From NCBI RefSeq assembly GCF_015679265.1, contig NZ_CP064942.1:1706001-1770000 (forward strand): a DNA stretch of 64,000 nt, in the 5' to 3' direction. Under the pieces are notes generated by a model that was given only the letters and a program-made list of their open reading frames with translations, had not been told where the DNA came from and ran no database searches. Position 1 is the stretch's first letter; every line of letters begins with the position of its first letter. Below are positions 27,463 to 37,005 of the stretch, in pieces. Source of the stretch: Pontivivens ytuae. GTDB taxonomy: Bacteria > Pseudomonadota > Alphaproteobacteria > Rhodobacterales > Rhodobacteraceae. The position numbers and the translations under genes are program-made.

Positions 27463-28757
27463 TCCGCGCGCTTCTGACCGCCGCAGCCCTCCTCGCCCCG
27501 GTCGCTGCCACCGCGCAGATCGAGATCGAGGAGGTTACGACGCCCGGCGGGCTGACCTTCTGGCTGCAGCAGGAGGACACGATCCCGATCGTCAGCGTCG
27601 AGGTCATCATCGAAGGCGGCGCGGCGCTCGACCCGGATGGCTTCGAAGGGGCCGCGATGATGGTCGCGGGCCTCCTGAACGAGGGCGCGGGGCCCTACGA
27701 TGCCAGCGGCTTTGCCCGCGCGTCGGAGGAGCTGGCCGCGCGGATGGGCTTCGACACCTCGCGGGAGCGGTTCTCCGTCTCCGCCACCATGCTGCGGGAG
27801 AACCGGATCGAGGTGGCCGAGCTGGTGAACCTAGCGCTGACCGAGCCGCGCTTCGATGCGGATGCGGTGGAGCGGCTGCGGGCGCAGATGAGCTCCATCG
27901 TGCGGTCGAACGAGACGGATCCGGACGAGATCGCCTCGCGCACCTTCTTCGACCTCGCCTTCCCGGGGCATCCCTACAGCCGCCCGACCGATGGGACGCC
28001 GGCGAGCATCGCGGGCATGACCGTGGAGGTGCTGCGCGAGACGCATGAGCGCGTGATCACGCGCGACGCAGCCATGATCGCCGTGGTCGGCGACGTGACG
28101 CCGGAGGAGGCGTCGGAGCTTGTCGACACCATGCTCGACGGTCTGCCGGAGGGCGGCGGGCGCGCGCCCGAGCCGGTCGACCTGCGCTTTACCGGCGACA
28201 CGGTGGTCGTGCCGCTGCCGAGCCCGCAGAGCCAGACGCTGTTCGGCCATGGCGGCATCGCGCGCGACGATCCCGACTTCGTCCCGGCCTTCGTGCTCAA
28301 CCACATCCTGGGCGGCGGCGGGTTCAGCTCGCGCCTGACCGAGGAGGTGCGGGTCGAGCGCGGGCTGACCTATGGCATCTCGACGTTCCTTGCGACGCTG
28401 GAGGACGGGCCGCTCTATCTCGGCTCCGTCGCCTCGGCGAACGGGACGGTGGCCGAGGCGATCGACATCGTTCGGGCCGAGTGGGAGCGGATGCGCGCAG
28501 ACGGCGTGACCGAGGAGGAGCTGGACGCGGCCAAGCGCTTCCTGACCGGCGCCTACCCGCTGCGCTTCGACAGCAATGCGAGCATCGCGCGGATCCTCGT
28601 GGGGCTGCAGGATGCCGGGCTGCCGATCGATTACACGCTCACGCGCAACGACCTGATCGAGGCGGTGACGCTGGAGGACCTCGATCGGGTGGCCGAGCGC
28701 ATCCTGGATCCCGAAGCGCTGACCTTCGTCGTGGTGGGCCAGCCCGAGGGGCTTTAA
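27459..28757 (+). CDS. M16 family peptidase-like protein, non-catalytic subunit
   Basis: The protein has 432 residues. A signal peptide (LLTAAALLAPVAATAQ) is followed by an M16 fold whose HxxEH motif has degenerated (AMMVAGLLNEG), while the C-terminal substrate-binding Arg-Tyr pair remains (VERGLTYGIS). This is the expected division of labour: the preceding gene supplies the zinc site, this one the R/Y pair. The TAA stop overlaps the stop of a tiny minus-strand gene (28754-28757). Confidence 0.92.
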   Translation: MIRALLTAAALLAPVAATAQIEIEEVTTPGGLTFWLQQEDTIPIVSVEVIIEGGAALDPDGFEGAAMMVAGLLNEGAGPYDASGFARASEELAARMGFDTSRERFSVSATMLRENRIEVAELVNLALTEPRFDADAVERLRAQMSSIVRSNETDPDEIASRTFFDLAFPGHPYSRPTDGTPASIAGMTVEVLRETHERVITRDAAMIAVVGDVTPEEASELVDTMLDGLPEGGGRAPEPVDLRFTGDTVVVPLPSPQSQTLFGHGGIARDDPDFVPAFVLNHILGGGGFSSRLTEEVRVERGLTYGISTFLATLEDGPLYLGSVASANGTVAEAIDIVRAEWERMRADGVTEEELDAAKRFLTGAYPLRFDSNASIARILVGLQDAGLPIDYTLTRNDLIEAVTLEDLDRVAERILDPEALTFVVVGQPEGL

Positions 28758-28939
28758 CCCTCGGGTGGTGTCGGGTGTGTCGGCGGCTCCGGCCGGCGGC
28801 TACCCCCGAACGGACCGGTGAGCGCGACCTTCGCGGTCTGCGCCACCGTGCAGGCGGCCAGAACGAGGACGACGCCGAAGACAGCGCCCGCGGCCGTATG
28901 TGCCGCTGCGTTGGCGGCGAGACGGACCGGATTGACCAT
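28754..28939 (-). CDS. Small single-pass membrane protein (second of a coupled pair)
   Basis: A 61-residue protein beginning MVNPVRLAANAAAHTAAGAV, with one strong hydrophobic segment (about residues 14-35) and a Pro-rich tail (RRPEPPTHPTPPEG). ATG 28939 overlaps the stop of the upstream 41-residue gene (TGATG), implying translational coupling. I recognise no family. An Ala/Cys segment (VLVLAAC) mimics a lipobox but lies inside the membrane helix. Confidence 0.5.
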   Translation of the reverse strand: MVNPVRLAANAAAHTAAGAVFGVVLVLAACTVAQTAKVALTGPFGGSRRPEPPTHPTPPEG

Positions 28940-29064
28940 CACTTCCCGCTCCGCGGATCGAGCAGCATTGCGCCGTGCGCCCCGACCGCGAGGGCCGTTC
29001 CGGCAGCAAGGCCGAGGGTCACACCCGCGAGCGTGGCGTTGATTGCGATGAAACCGGACAGCAT
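28939..29064 (-). CDS. Micro-protein with glycine-zipper membrane helix (first of a coupled pair)
   Basis: A 41-residue open reading frame, MLSGFIAINATLAGVTLGLA and onward, ending in RSGK. It is almost entirely one hydrophobic helix with Gly at 14, 18, 22 and 28, a GxxxGxxxG zipper that favours helix packing in membranes. GGGAG lies 6 bases before the ATG. Its TGA overlaps the ATG of the 61-residue gene. No family is recognised; the pair could be a small membrane complex. It is short enough to be missed by standard gene callers. Confidence 0.5.
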   Translation of the reverse strand: MLSGFIAINATLAGVTLGLAAGTALAVGAHGAMLLDPRSGK

Positions 29065-29162
29065 GGGCGTCTCCCGAATGTGGCGATTGGCTGCTTCGGA
29101 AGGTGTGCCGGGCGGGCGCGCCGGCCAGTGACGCGGCGTCGCCCCCGGATTGCAACGAACGC

Positions 29163-29705
29163 TCAGATCGGGCGGGCTGGGTTGCCGGCGACGGTGGCGC
29201 CGGCAGGCACGTCGCGCGTCACCGCGCTGCCCGCCCCGATGATCGCGTCATCGCCCACGGTGACGCCCGGCACGATGATCGCGTGCCCGCCGATCCAGAC
29301 GTTTCGCCCGATGATGACGGGCTTGCCGCATTCGAGGCCCTGCGCCCGGATCTCGGGCTCGCGCGGGTGGTCGGCGGCATAGATCTGCACACCGGGCCCG
29401 ATCTGGGTGCCATCGCCGATGCGGATCTCGCAGACGTCGAGCAGCACGCAGCCATAGTTCATGAACACGTCGTCACCGAGATGGATATGTGCGCCGTAAT
29501 CCACCGAAAACGGCGTGCGGATCGCCCCGCGCTCGCCGAGGGAGCCCAAGAGCTCGTCTAGGATCTCCCGCCGCAGCGTGGCATCGTCGAGCGTCGTGGC
29601 GTTGTAGCGCTTCATCAGCCGCTGGGCGGCCGCCCGCATCTCGGCAAGTTGCGCATCGCCGGGCCGGTAGGGCTGACCGGCGAGCATCTTTTCCAGCTCG
29701 GTCAT
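29163..29705 (-). CDS. Sugar O-acetyltransferase (LacA/NodL/Maa type)
   Basis: The protein has 180 residues. It has the N-terminal MTELEKMLAGQPYRPGD typical of maltose/nodulation acetyltransferases, followed by left-handed beta-helix hexapeptide repeats (IGDGTQIGPGVQIY, IGRNVWIGGHAIIVPG, IGAGSAVTRDVPAGATVAGN) and the catalytic His in ADHPREPE. It uses acetyl-CoA. ATG 29705 is chosen; a longer frame would run into the tRNA gene upstream. Confidence 0.92.
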   Translation of the reverse strand: MTELEKMLAGQPYRPGDAQLAEMRAAAQRLMKRYNATTLDDATLRREILDELLGSLGERGAIRTPFSVDYGAHIHLGDDVFMNYGCVLLDVCEIRIGDGTQIGPGVQIYAADHPREPEIRAQGLECGKPVIIGRNVWIGGHAIIVPGVTVGDDAIIGAGSAVTRDVPAGATVAGNPARPI

Positions 29706-29726
29706 GGTGTTCTCCGCACGGATCGG

Positions 29727-29803
29727 TGGTGACCCCGGCAGGATTCGAACCTGCAACCTGCCCCTTAGGAGGGGGCTGCTCTATCCAGTTGAGCCACGGG
29801 GCC
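29727..29803 (-). tRNA. tRNA-Arg (anticodon CCT)
   Basis: A 77-base gene including an encoded CCA end. The acceptor stem GGCCCCG pairs with CGGGGTC (one G-U), the D-arm GCTCAACTGGATAGAGC and T-arm GCAGG-TTCGAAT-CCTGC are canonical. The anticodon loop CTCCTAA gives CCT, reading AGG. The gene lies directly upstream of the acetyltransferase on the same strand. Confidence 0.97.
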
Positions 29804-29900
29804 GGGCCGGTACTCCACCCTGTGTTCAAATGCGCCCTTTTGCAGCGCGGCGCAACGCTTTACGTATTTAGGGGCTGAAACCTCCCGCAGGAGTTGACTG

Positions 29901-31349
29901 ATGGTCCACCGGCTCTTTGCCGCGCTCGCACTGCTCGTGCTCGGGGCCTGTGCCTCCGGCACCGCCTGGGAGCAGGATCGCTTCGCCGGACTGTCGAGCG
30001 AGGAAGAGTTCCTGATCGCGCAATATGGCGGCGTGATCGAGACGGGGCCGCTCGCCGCCCATGTGCGGGAGATCGGGACGCGGATCGCGGCACAGACCCG
30101 GGATGCGGAGGCGGATCAGTGGCGCTTTCGCCTGCTCAACAGCGGGGAGCTCAATGCCTTCGCCGTGCCGGGCGGGACGGTCTACGTCACCCGCGGGATT
30201 GCGACGCTCGCCAATGACGAGGCGGAGCTGGCCGCGGTGATCGGGCACGAGATCGCGCATCTCGCCGCCGGTCATAGCGAGAGCTTCAGCGCGCGCCGGC
30301 AGCAGGCCGCGCGCGATATCGAGAACGGCTGGGTGGCCGCCGGCCGGATCTCCGACCCCGATCGGGCGGCGGCGACGGCGCAGGACACGCTGGAGAACGC
30401 ACTCGGCGGACTGGCGGCCTATTCCCGCCAGCAGGAGCTTGAGGCGGACCGGATCGGTTTCGACCTCATGGTGCGCTCGGGCTACGACCCGCGAGGGCAG
30501 GAGCGGCTGCTGACCGCCATGAGCGATTTTGCGAGCACACGCGCGCTGTCCTTCGGCACCAGCCAGATGATGGAGCAGGTGGATTTCCTCGCCAGCCATC
30601 CGGGGACCGGTACGCGGCAGGAGGAGGCGCGGCGGCTCGCGTCCGCCGCGGGGAACGGCGCGCAGGAGCGGGGCGATCACCTCGCGGCCATCGACGGCGT
30701 GGTCTGGGGGGAGACCGGGGAGAACGGCTTCGTGCGCGGCGGGCGGTGGATCCATCCGTCGCTCGACCTGTCCTTCCTGCTGCCGAGCGGCTTCCTGCCC
30801 TATCTCGGCCCCGGCGCGGTGCTGGCGGAGAGCGAGACCGGCGCCTTCGTCCTGTTCGACGTGGTGCCGCGGGACCGGGGGCGCGCGCCCCAGCCCTACG
30901 TCATCGACCTGCTGGCGGAGATCGATCCGAAGCTGCTGACCGCGCTGCCGGAGCGGCCGCAGACGACCACGATCGGAGAAGCGCGGGCGGCGGTGATCGA
31001 CATGACGCTCGATTTCGAGGGCACGCTGGTGGATCAGCAGCTCTATTCCATCGTGCTGGACGACCTCGTCGCGCGCTTCGTCATCGGCGCGCCGCGGCAG
31101 GATCCGGGCGCGCTCGACCGGCTGCGGGCGGCGGTGCGCAGCCTCTCCCCGATCCCGGCGGCGCAGCAGGCCGACCTCGCCCCGCGGCGGATCGAGGTGC
31201 ATACGGTGCGCGCGGGCGAGAACGTGCCCTCGCTTGCGCAGCGAATGAAGGTCGAGGGGGCGGCGGAGCAGTATTTCCGCCTCATCAACCGGCTCGGCCC
31301 CGGGCAGGTCCTGGCGCCGGGCATGCAGGTCAAGCTGATCGTCGAGTGA
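29901..31349 (+). CDS. M48 family lipoprotein metalloprotease
   Basis: The protein has 482 residues. The signal peptide ends in a lipobox (LGACAS), so it is probably anchored to the outer or inner membrane in the periplasm. The zinc motif HEIAH (VIGHEIAHLAAGHSE) and distal Glu (EADRIGFDLM) are intact. The C-terminal part (from about residue 430) looks like a LysM-like module (VRAGENVPSLAQRM, then LAPGMQVKLIV). It resembles BepA-type proteases in outer-membrane quality control. The stop overlaps the next gene by 4 bases (GTGA). Confidence 0.92.
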   Translation: MVHRLFAALALLVLGACASGTAWEQDRFAGLSSEEEFLIAQYGGVIETGPLAAHVREIGTRIAAQTRDAEADQWRFRLLNSGELNAFAVPGGTVYVTRGIATLANDEAELAAVIGHEIAHLAAGHSESFSARRQQAARDIENGWVAAGRISDPDRAAATAQDTLENALGGLAAYSRQQELEADRIGFDLMVRSGYDPRGQERLLTAMSDFASTRALSFGTSQMMEQVDFLASHPGTGTRQEEARRLASAAGNGAQERGDHLAAIDGVVWGETGENGFVRGGRWIHPSLDLSFLLPSGFLPYLGPGAVLAESETGAFVLFDVVPRDRGRAPQPYVIDLLAEIDPKLLTALPERPQTTTIGEARAAVIDMTLDFEGTLVDQQLYSIVLDDLVARFVIGAPRQDPGALDRLRAAVRSLSPIPAAQQADLAPRRIEVHTVRAGENVPSLAQRMKVEGAAEQYFRLINRLGPGQVLAPGMQVKLIVE

Positions 31350-32161
31350 CACCGGAGGCACTGCTTTCCGCCTTGCGGTCCCGCGGCTGGCCCGTGGAGG
31401 CCGTGGAGCGCCTGCCGCGCGGGCGGACGAATTGCGCGTGGCGGGTTCGCAGCGGCGAGCGAGCGCTGACGCTGCGCCATCCGTCGGGCGATCCGGCGCT
31501 GCTGTTTCCGCGGGATCCGGCGGCGGAGCGGCGGGCGCTGGTGGCGCTGGCCAGGACGGGCCTCGCGCCAGAGCTCGCGGGCTGGGAGCCCGGGCTGGCG
31601 GGCGGTGCGATCCTGACATCGTATGTCGAGGGGCGGCCCTGGGGCGGCGATGCCGCCGCGGTGGGGCGGCTGTTGCGGCGGCTGCACGGGCGCGCGGCGC
31701 CGGTGGGGTTGCCGGTGCGCGGGTGTGATCCGGTGGGTGAGGGGTTCGCGATCCTCGCGCAGTGTCGGGACCGTGGGCTGGCGGCGCTGGCGCCGCCGCG
31801 TGTGAAGCTCGCGGGCCGGGCGCTGCTGCATAGCGATCCGGTGCCGGGGAACCTGATCGAGGGGCCGGAGGGCCTCGCCCTGATTGACTGGCAGTGCCCG
31901 GCGGCAGGGCCCACCGCGCACGACGTGATGCTGTTCCTGTCGCCCGCGATGCAGATCCTCGGGCGCGAGCGGGCGCTGACCGGGGCGGAGCGGCAAGCCT
32001 TCGCTGCAGCCTACGGTCCCCTGCCCCCGCCCCCGGTCCGGGCGGCGATGCATTGGCGGATGGCGTGCCACTGCCAATGGCGGATCGAGCGGGGGGATGC
32101 GGCTTATCGACCGGCGCTGGAGGCCGAGCTCAGAGCGCTTGCGCGAGCCAGACGGAGGTAA
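31346..32161 (+). CDS. Aminoglycoside phosphotransferase-like kinase
   Basis: The protein has 271 residues. It has an N-lobe with GRTNCAWRVRSG, a catalytic loop HSDPVPGNLI (HxDxxxxN) and a metal-binding Asp in LIDWQCPAAG, the pattern of APH/choline kinase-like enzymes. The substrate is unknown; resistance is not implied. The GTG start overlaps the M48 stop by 4 bases. Its 3' end overlaps the convergent ubiB gene by 32 bases. Confidence 0.82.
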   Translation: MTPEALLSALRSRGWPVEAVERLPRGRTNCAWRVRSGERALTLRHPSGDPALLFPRDPAAERRALVALARTGLAPELAGWEPGLAGGAILTSYVEGRPWGGDAAAVGRLLRRLHGRAAPVGLPVRGCDPVGEGFAILAQCRDRGLAALAPPRVKLAGRALLHSDPVPGNLIEGPEGLALIDWQCPAAGPTAHDVMLFLSPAMQILGRERALTGAERQAFAAAYGPLPPPPVRAAMHWRMACHCQWRIERGDAAYRPALEAELRALARARRR

Positions 32162-33689
32162 GCGCGATCGCGGCCCCCATCGCCATCCCGGCCAGCGCCC
32201 AGGCAGCACGCCCCCGGCGGCGGGAGCGGCGGCGCGCCTGCGGGTCGTCCTCATCCTCCACCGGGTTGTTGGTGCGGATGAGTGCGGCCTCGGCCATCCG
32301 CGGCAGCAACGGCCCGAAGCGGGAGAGGATGCGCACCGTCTCCGCCAGATCGCGAGCCACGGCGCGGGGGCCGAGATTGTCGCGGATGTAGCGCTCGACG
32401 ACGGGGCGCGCGACCTGCCACATGTTCATGTGCGGGTCGAGCGAGCGGCCCACGCCCTCCACCACCACCATGGTTCGCTGCAGCAGGATGAGCTGGGTCT
32501 GCGTCTCCATCCCGAAGCGCTCGGTCACATCGAAGAGATGGGCGAGCAGCTTCGCCATCGAGATGCGGGAGGCGTCCTGCCCGAAGATCGGCTCGGCCAC
32601 GGTGCGCAGCGCCTGGGCGAACTCGTCGATGTCGCGGTCGGGCGGGACATAGCCCGCCTCGAAATGCACCTCGGCCACGCGGCGGTAGTTCTGGCGGAGG
32701 AAGCCGTAGACGATCTCGGCGAAGACGCGGCGGGTATAGGCGTCGATCCGGCCCATAATGCCGAAATCGAGGGCGATCAGATCGCCATCGGGCCCGACCT
32801 TGAGGTTGCCCTGGTGCATGTCGGCGTGGAAATAGCCGTCGCGCAGGGCGTGGTTGAGGAAGACCTGGACGACGCGCGCGCCCATGGCCTTCATGTCGAT
32901 GCCGCTGGCGCGCAGGCCCTCCAGATCGCCCATCTGCGTGCCGCTTACCCATTGCGAGGTCAGCACCGTCTCGGATGACAGGGGCCAGATGACCTGCGGG
33001 ATGCGGAAGCCCTCGTCCTTCTCCACATTCGCGCCGAACTCGGCGGCGGCGGAGGCTTCGAGGCGGAAGTCGAGCTCCTGCTTCACGACGCCGTGGAAGT
33101 GGGCGATGACCTGCGTCGGCTTCAGCCTGCGGGCCTTGGGTGCGAGCAGCTCGATGGTACGGGCGACGAAGTAGAACGCCTGGATGTCGCGGTCGAAGGC
33201 GCGGGCGATGCCGGGGCGGCGGATCTTCACCGCCACCTCCTCCCCCGTGTCGGCGCGGCGGGCGCGGTGGACCTGCGCGATGGAGGCGGCGGCGACGGGT
33301 TGGGAGAACTCGATGAAGAGCGCCTCCACCGGCGCGCCAAGCTCCCGCTCTACCTCGCGCCGGGCGGCATCCATAGGGAAGGGCGGGAGCTTGTCCTGCA
33401 GGATCTTGAGCTCGCGGCTCAGCTCCGGCCCGGTCACATCGGGGCGGGTGGAGAGGATCTGCCCGAACTTGATGTAGGACGGGCCGAGCGCTGTGATCGC
33501 GCGCACGACGGGCGGCTGCGCCGGGTCGCCCCGCTCGCCCAGCCACTGCACCGGCCACATCAGCACCTTCGCCGTGATCCGCAGGCTGCCGGGCGCCCCG
33601 AACTGACGCATGGCATAGTCGAGCGCACCGGTCCGCTGGAAGGTCGCGCCGGTCCGGATCAGTCGCCAGAGGTTGGAGACAGGGTTCAA
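32130..33689 (-). CDS. ubiB: UbiB-type ABC1/ADCK kinase-like protein for ubiquinone synthesis
   Basis: The protein has 519 residues. UbiB is an atypical kinase/ATPase that supports coenzyme Q synthesis at the inner membrane. The Lys-rich signature helix ([18 protein letters not shown]), Ala-rich nucleotide loop ([12 protein letters not shown]), [10 protein letters not shown] and the metal-binding region ([22 protein letters not shown]) are present, and the C-terminus has a transmembrane helix after a basic stretch. A TTG start (33689) overlapping the ubiE stop is chosen, giving [16 protein letters not shown]; a GTG nine bases upstream is possible. Confidence 0.95.
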   Translation of the reverse strand: MNPVSNLWRLIRTGATFQRTGALDYAMRQFGAPGSLRITAKVLMWPVQWLGERGDPAQPPVVRAITALGPSYIKFGQILSTRPDVTGPELSRELKILQDKLPPFPMDAARREVERELGAPVEALFIEFSQPVAAASIAQVHRARRADTGEEVAVKIRRPGIARAFDRDIQAFYFVARTIELLAPKARRLKPTQVIAHFHGVVKQELDFRLEASAAAEFGANVEKDEGFRIPQVIWPLSSETVLTSQWVSGTQMGDLEGLRASGIDMKAMGARVVQVFLNHALRDGYFHADMHQGNLKVGPDGDLIALDFGIMGRIDAYTRRVFAEIVYGFLRQNYRRVAEVHFEAGYVPPDRDIDEFAQALRTVAEPIFGQDASRISMAKLLAHLFDVTERFGMETQTQLILLQRTMVVVEGVGRSLDPHMNMWQVARPVVERYIRDNLGPRAVARDLAETVRILSRFGPLLPRMAEAALIRTNNPVEDEDDPQARRRSRRRGRAAWALAGMAMGAAIALTSVWLAQAL

Positions 33690-34426
33690 ATCTTCCACCC
33701 GCTGTGCAGGCAGGCGATCCCCATGGAGAGGTTGCGGTAGCGTACGTTCTCGAAGCCCGCCTGCCGGATCAGGGTGGCGAAGCTCTCCTGATCGGGGAAC
33801 TTGCGGATCGACTCGACGAGGTACTGGTAGCTCTCGCGGTCCTGCGCGATCGCCTGGCCCATCGCCGGGATGACGTTGAAGGAGTAGGCGTCGTAGAGCC
33901 GCTGCAGCAGGTCGTTGGGGATCTGGCTGAACTCCAGGCACAGGAAGCGGCCGCCGGGCTTAAGGACGCGGAACGCCTCGGCCAGCGCATCCTCGGGCCG
34001 GGTCACGTTCCGGATGCCGAAGCTGATCGTGTAGACGTCGAAGCTGTTGTCGGCGAAGGGCAGCGCCATGGCGTCGCCCACGACCCATTCCATCGGGGCG
34101 CCCTGCGCCTCGGGCCTCTGCTTGCCGGCCTCCAGCATCGATTCCGTCATGTCGCAGACGGTGGCCTGCCCGCCGCCGCGCTTGAGGAAGCGGAACGCGA
34201 TGTCGCCGGTGCCACCCGCCACGTCGAGGAGGTGCTGGTGCGGGCGCGGCGCCAGCCAGTCCATCATCGCATCCTTCCACAGGCGGTGGATGCCGACGCT
34301 CATCACGTCGTTCATGATGTCGTATTTCGAGGCGACGGATGTGAAGACGCCGTGGACCCGCTCGGCCTTTTCCCCTTCCGGCACATCCTGATAGCCGAAA
34401 TGGGTGGTCTTCTCGGTCTCGGCCAT
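33686..34426 (-). CDS. ubiE: Ubiquinone/menaquinone C-methyltransferase
   Basis: The protein has 246 residues. It performs the SAM-dependent C-methylation in ubiquinone synthesis. N-terminal [23 protein letters not shown] motif [18 protein letters not shown] and the C-terminal [12 protein letters not shown] are classical. It overlaps ubiB by 4 bases and is divergent from mutM, an arrangement shared with other Rhodobacterales. Confidence 0.98.
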   Translation of the reverse strand: MAETEKTTHFGYQDVPEGEKAERVHGVFTSVASKYDIMNDVMSVGIHRLWKDAMMDWLAPRPHQHLLDVAGGTGDIAFRFLKRGGGQATVCDMTESMLEAGKQRPEAQGAPMEWVVGDAMALPFADNSFDVYTISFGIRNVTRPEDALAEAFRVLKPGGRFLCLEFSQIPNDLLQRLYDAYSFNVIPAMGQAIAQDRESYQYLVESIRKFPDQESFATLIRQAGFENVRYRNLSMGIACLHSGWKI

Positions 34427-34566
34427 GGGGGGCTCCTGCGGTCGCTTCGCCCCGCAACCTAGCGATTGGCGCGGGATTGGAAAGCGCGGTGTGGGGTCGC
34501 GTCGATTGCGCCTGCCGCGCGAGGGGCTTAGATCAGGGCTCTTCCGAGATTGAGCGAGCCCGATCG

Positions 34567-35430
34567 ATGCCAGAACTGCCCGAGGTGGAGACCGTGCGCC
34601 GGGGTCTGGTCCCCGTGATGGAGGGGCGCGTAATCACGCGCGCCGACGTGCGCCGCCCCGACCTGCGCTGGCCGTTTCCGGACGGCATGGCGGAGCGGCT
34701 GACCGGCGCGCGGGTCACGCGGCTGAGGCGGCGGGCGAAATACATCCTGGCGGAGCTTGACCGGGCGGAGACACTGATCGTGCATCTGGGCATGTCGGGT
34801 CGGATGCTGATCGCGGGGCCGTCGGGGACGAGCGTGCCGGGCGCGTTCCACCACCATCACCCGGCGCCAGAGAAGCACGATCACGTCGTCTTCGACATCG
34901 AGGACGGGACCCGTGTGACCTTCAACGACGCCCGGCGTTTCGGCGCGATGGATCTGGTCGCGACGGATGCGGTGGAGGCGCACAAGCTGATCGCGGTGCT
35001 GGGGCCCGAACCCTTCGACAACGCCTTTTCCGCGGCGTACCTGGCGGAGAAGCTGGAGGGGCGTTGGACGCCGATCAAATCCGCCCTGCTCGACCAGCGA
35101 ATCGTGGCGGGGCTCGGCAATATCTACGTGTGCGAGGCGCTGTGGCGGTCGGGGATCAGCCCCCTCCGGCTCGCGCGGGACCTGACGAAACGTCAGATTT
35201 CCGACCTCGCGGGGCATATCCGCGAAACGCTGGAGGATGCCATCGCCGCCGGCGGATCCTCGCTCAGGGATTACCGGCAGGCCGACGGGGAACTGGGCTA
35301 TTTTCAACACTCTTTCGCGGTCTACGGGCGGGAGGGCGAGGCGTGCCGGACGCCGGGCTGTGGCGGCACGGTCGTGCGCGACGTGCAGTCGGGCCGGTCC
35401 TCCTTACACTGTCCCGCATGTCAGCGATAG
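34567..35430 (+). CDS. mutM: Formamidopyrimidine-DNA glycosylase
   Basis: The protein has 287 residues. It removes oxidised purines such as 8-oxoguanine. The N-terminal catalytic [13 protein letters not shown] (Pro and Glu directly after Met), the conserved Lys in [11 protein letters not shown], the helix-two-turn-helix, and the C-terminal zinc finger (CRTPGCGG ... HCPAC) are all intact. ATG 34567 places Pro at the required N-terminal position. Confidence 0.98.
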   Translation: MPELPEVETVRRGLVPVMEGRVITRADVRRPDLRWPFPDGMAERLTGARVTRLRRRAKYILAELDRAETLIVHLGMSGRMLIAGPSGTSVPGAFHHHHPAPEKHDHVVFDIEDGTRVTFNDARRFGAMDLVATDAVEAHKLIAVLGPEPFDNAFSAAYLAEKLEGRWTPIKSALLDQRIVAGLGNIYVCEALWRSGISPLRLARDLTKRQISDLAGHIRETLEDAIAAGGSSLRDYRQADGELGYFQHSFAVYGREGEACRTPGCGGTVVRDVQSGRSSLHCPACQR

Positions 35431-35513
35431 GAACTGAAACACCTTGCAATCACCCCGTGAGGCCTTCAAATCCCGGGACAACGCGCCGCAGGCAACCGAA
35501 AAGGGACATTCGC

Positions 35514-36290
35514 ATGGCCTACGAGATGCTGATCGTCGAGGTGACGGATGACGTGGGGCTCATCCGGCTCAACCGCCCCGACGCGCTGAACGCCCTGAAC
35601 GGGCAGCTCCTCACCGAACTCGCCGACGTGCTCGCCGCCTGGGACAAGGACGACGACGTGCGGGCCATCGTCATCACCGGCTCGGAGAAGGCGTTCGCTG
35701 CCGGGGCCGATGTGAAGGAGATGGCGGAGAAGTCCTTCGTCGACATGTTCGGCACGGACTACTTCACACCGCAGACCGAGGCGATCACCCGGACGCGCAA
35801 GCCGATCATCGCGGCCGTGTCGGGCTTCGCGCTCGGCGGGGGGTGTGAGCTTGCGATGATGTGCGACTTCATCATCGCGTCCGACACCGCGAAGTTCGGC
35901 CAGCCGGAGATCAATCTCGGCGTCATGGCGGGGATCGGCGGCACCCAGCGGCTCACCCGCATCGTGGGCAAGTCGAAGGCGATGGAGATGAACCTCACCG
36001 GTCGCTTCATGGAGGCCGAGGAGGCCGAGCGCGCCGGCCTCGTCTCCCGCATCGTGCCGGCCAAGGACCTCGTGGACGAGGCGCTGAAGACCGCGGGCAA
36101 GATCGCGGAGAAATCCCAGCTCGCCGTCATGGCGGTCAAGGAATCGGTGAACCGCGCCTATGAGACGACCCAGCGCGAGGGGCTGCTCTACGAGCGCCGC
36201 GTCTTCCACTCGCTCTTCGCGACGGAGGATCAGGCCGAGGGCATGTCGGCCTTCGTTGAAAAGCGCACCGCGAAGTTCCGCGACCAGTAA
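35514..36290 (+). CDS. Enoyl-CoA hydratase
   Basis: The protein has 258 residues. A crotonase-fold enzyme: oxyanion-hole segments [14 protein letters not shown] and [15 protein letters not shown], and both catalytic glutamates in the expected places (GGCELA and QPEINLGVM). It hydrates 2-enoyl-CoA in fatty acid breakdown. The context between mutM and rpsT upstream of dnaA is typical for this order, so it is probably the housekeeping short-chain hydratase. Confidence 0.94.
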   Translation: MAYEMLIVEVTDDVGLIRLNRPDALNALNGQLLTELADVLAAWDKDDDVRAIVITGSEKAFAAGADVKEMAEKSFVDMFGTDYFTPQTEAITRTRKPIIAAVSGFALGGGCELAMMCDFIIASDTAKFGQPEINLGVMAGIGGTQRLTRIVGKSKAMEMNLTGRFMEAEEAERAGLVSRIVPAKDLVDEALKTAGKIAEKSQLAVMAVKESVNRAYETTQREGLLYERRVFHSLFATEDQAEGMSAFVEKRTAKFRDQ

Positions 36291-36299
36291 GACGGAACG

Positions 36300-36328
36300 T
36301 TGACACCCGTGGGCCGCGGGAGTAAGAG
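36300..36328 (+). promoter_or_regulatory. Probable rpsT promoter
   Basis: A consensus TTGACA at 36300-36305, a 17-base spacer and TAAGAG at 36323-36328 lie 36 bases before the rpsT ATG. Confidence 0.6.
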
Positions 36329-36364
36329 CGCGGCTCATCTTGTAAAAAGAGACCGGAATCAGAC

Positions 36365-36628
36365 ATGGCAAATTCGCCGTCCGCAAAGAAGCGCGTGCGC
36401 CAGATCGAGCGCCGCACCGACGTCAACAAAGCGCGCCGCTCGCGCATCCGCACCTTCCTGCGCAAGGTCGAGGAAGCCATCGCAGGTGGCGACCAGACCG
36501 CGGCTCAGCAGGCGCTGCAAGCGGCCCAGCCGGAAGTGATGCGTGGCGTCACCAAGGGCGTGCTGCACAAGAACACCGCCTCGCGGAAGATCTCCCGCCT
36601 CGCGCACCGCGTGAAGTCGATGGCATGA
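36365..36628 (+). CDS. rpsT: 30S ribosomal protein S20
   Basis: An 87-residue basic helical protein binding 16S r[23 protein letters not shown], then [15 protein letters not shown] and the C-terminal [19 protein letters not shown]. It is followed by two hairpins, the second with a U tract, and is the usual gene upstream of dnaA in Rhodobacterales. Confidence 0.98.
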   Translation: MANSPSAKKRVRQIERRTDVNKARRSRIRTFLRKVEEAIAGGDQTAAQQALQAAQPEVMRGVTKGVLHKNTASRKISRLAHRVKSMA

Positions 36629-36664
36629 TCCCGCGGGCCCATCGGGCCCGTATCGCTGCATGTC

Positions 36665-36696
36665 GGGCGCATCCGCTGATGCGCCCTTTCTTTTTG
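36665..36696 (+). terminator. Rho-independent terminator after rpsT
   Basis: GGGCGCAT-CCGCTG-ATGCGCCC (8-bp stem) is followed by TTTCTTTTTG. A second GC hairpin (GCGGGCCC / GGGCCCGT, 36633-36651) lies between it and the stop codon. Confidence 0.9.
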
Positions 36697-37005
36697 CAGT
36701 GCATTCAATGGCTTTTCGGCCACGCTCCGGCGCACAACAGGCGTTCACTCTTCGGTCCCGTTGTTCGAATCGTGACCCGGACGTAATCTTGGAAGTCGGT
36801 GAGCCCCGCCGCATTCGCACCTTTAGTATCGGCTTTTTATATCGCATCAGCAGATGCAACCAATACTTGTGCACAACTTAAGCATCTGAACTATAAAATG
36901 GAAACGCCCCACCGGGCGCTCCACTTCCTCTTGTGTTGCACTTCCGACTCGGCGTAGGTTCTGCGGACCAAGAACGAGAGTCGCAACGACCGGGAGGAGC
37001 AAGGC
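36697..37005. other. AT-rich intergenic region with nested palindromes upstream of the rhodanese gene
   Basis: About 300 bases without a supportable gene. It contains one GAATC (CcrM) site near 36766-36770, the dyad GCATC-AGCA-GATGC at 36844-36857, the 10-base palindrome TTGTGCACAA at 36867-36876, TATAAA at 36892-36897 (a possible -10), and a GC hairpin CGCCC-CACC-GGGCG near 36905-36918. Only one near-match to a DnaA box is present, so I do not call a replication origin. Confidence 0.5.

Noticed and set aside
29839..29900. Short minus-strand frames overlapping tRNA-Arg
   Set aside because: They read through the tRNA gene and have no conserved pattern.
31346..32161. Antibiotic resistance gene (aminoglycoside phosphotransferase)
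   Set aside because: Only the general kinase motifs are shared. The operon context with an M48 protease and lack of mobile elements point to a housekeeping small-molecule kinase.
36697..37005. Candidate replication origin near dnaA
   Set aside because: Only one near-match to a DnaA box (TTGTGCACA) is present and no cluster of TTATNCACA sites is seen. Origins in this order often lie elsewhere.
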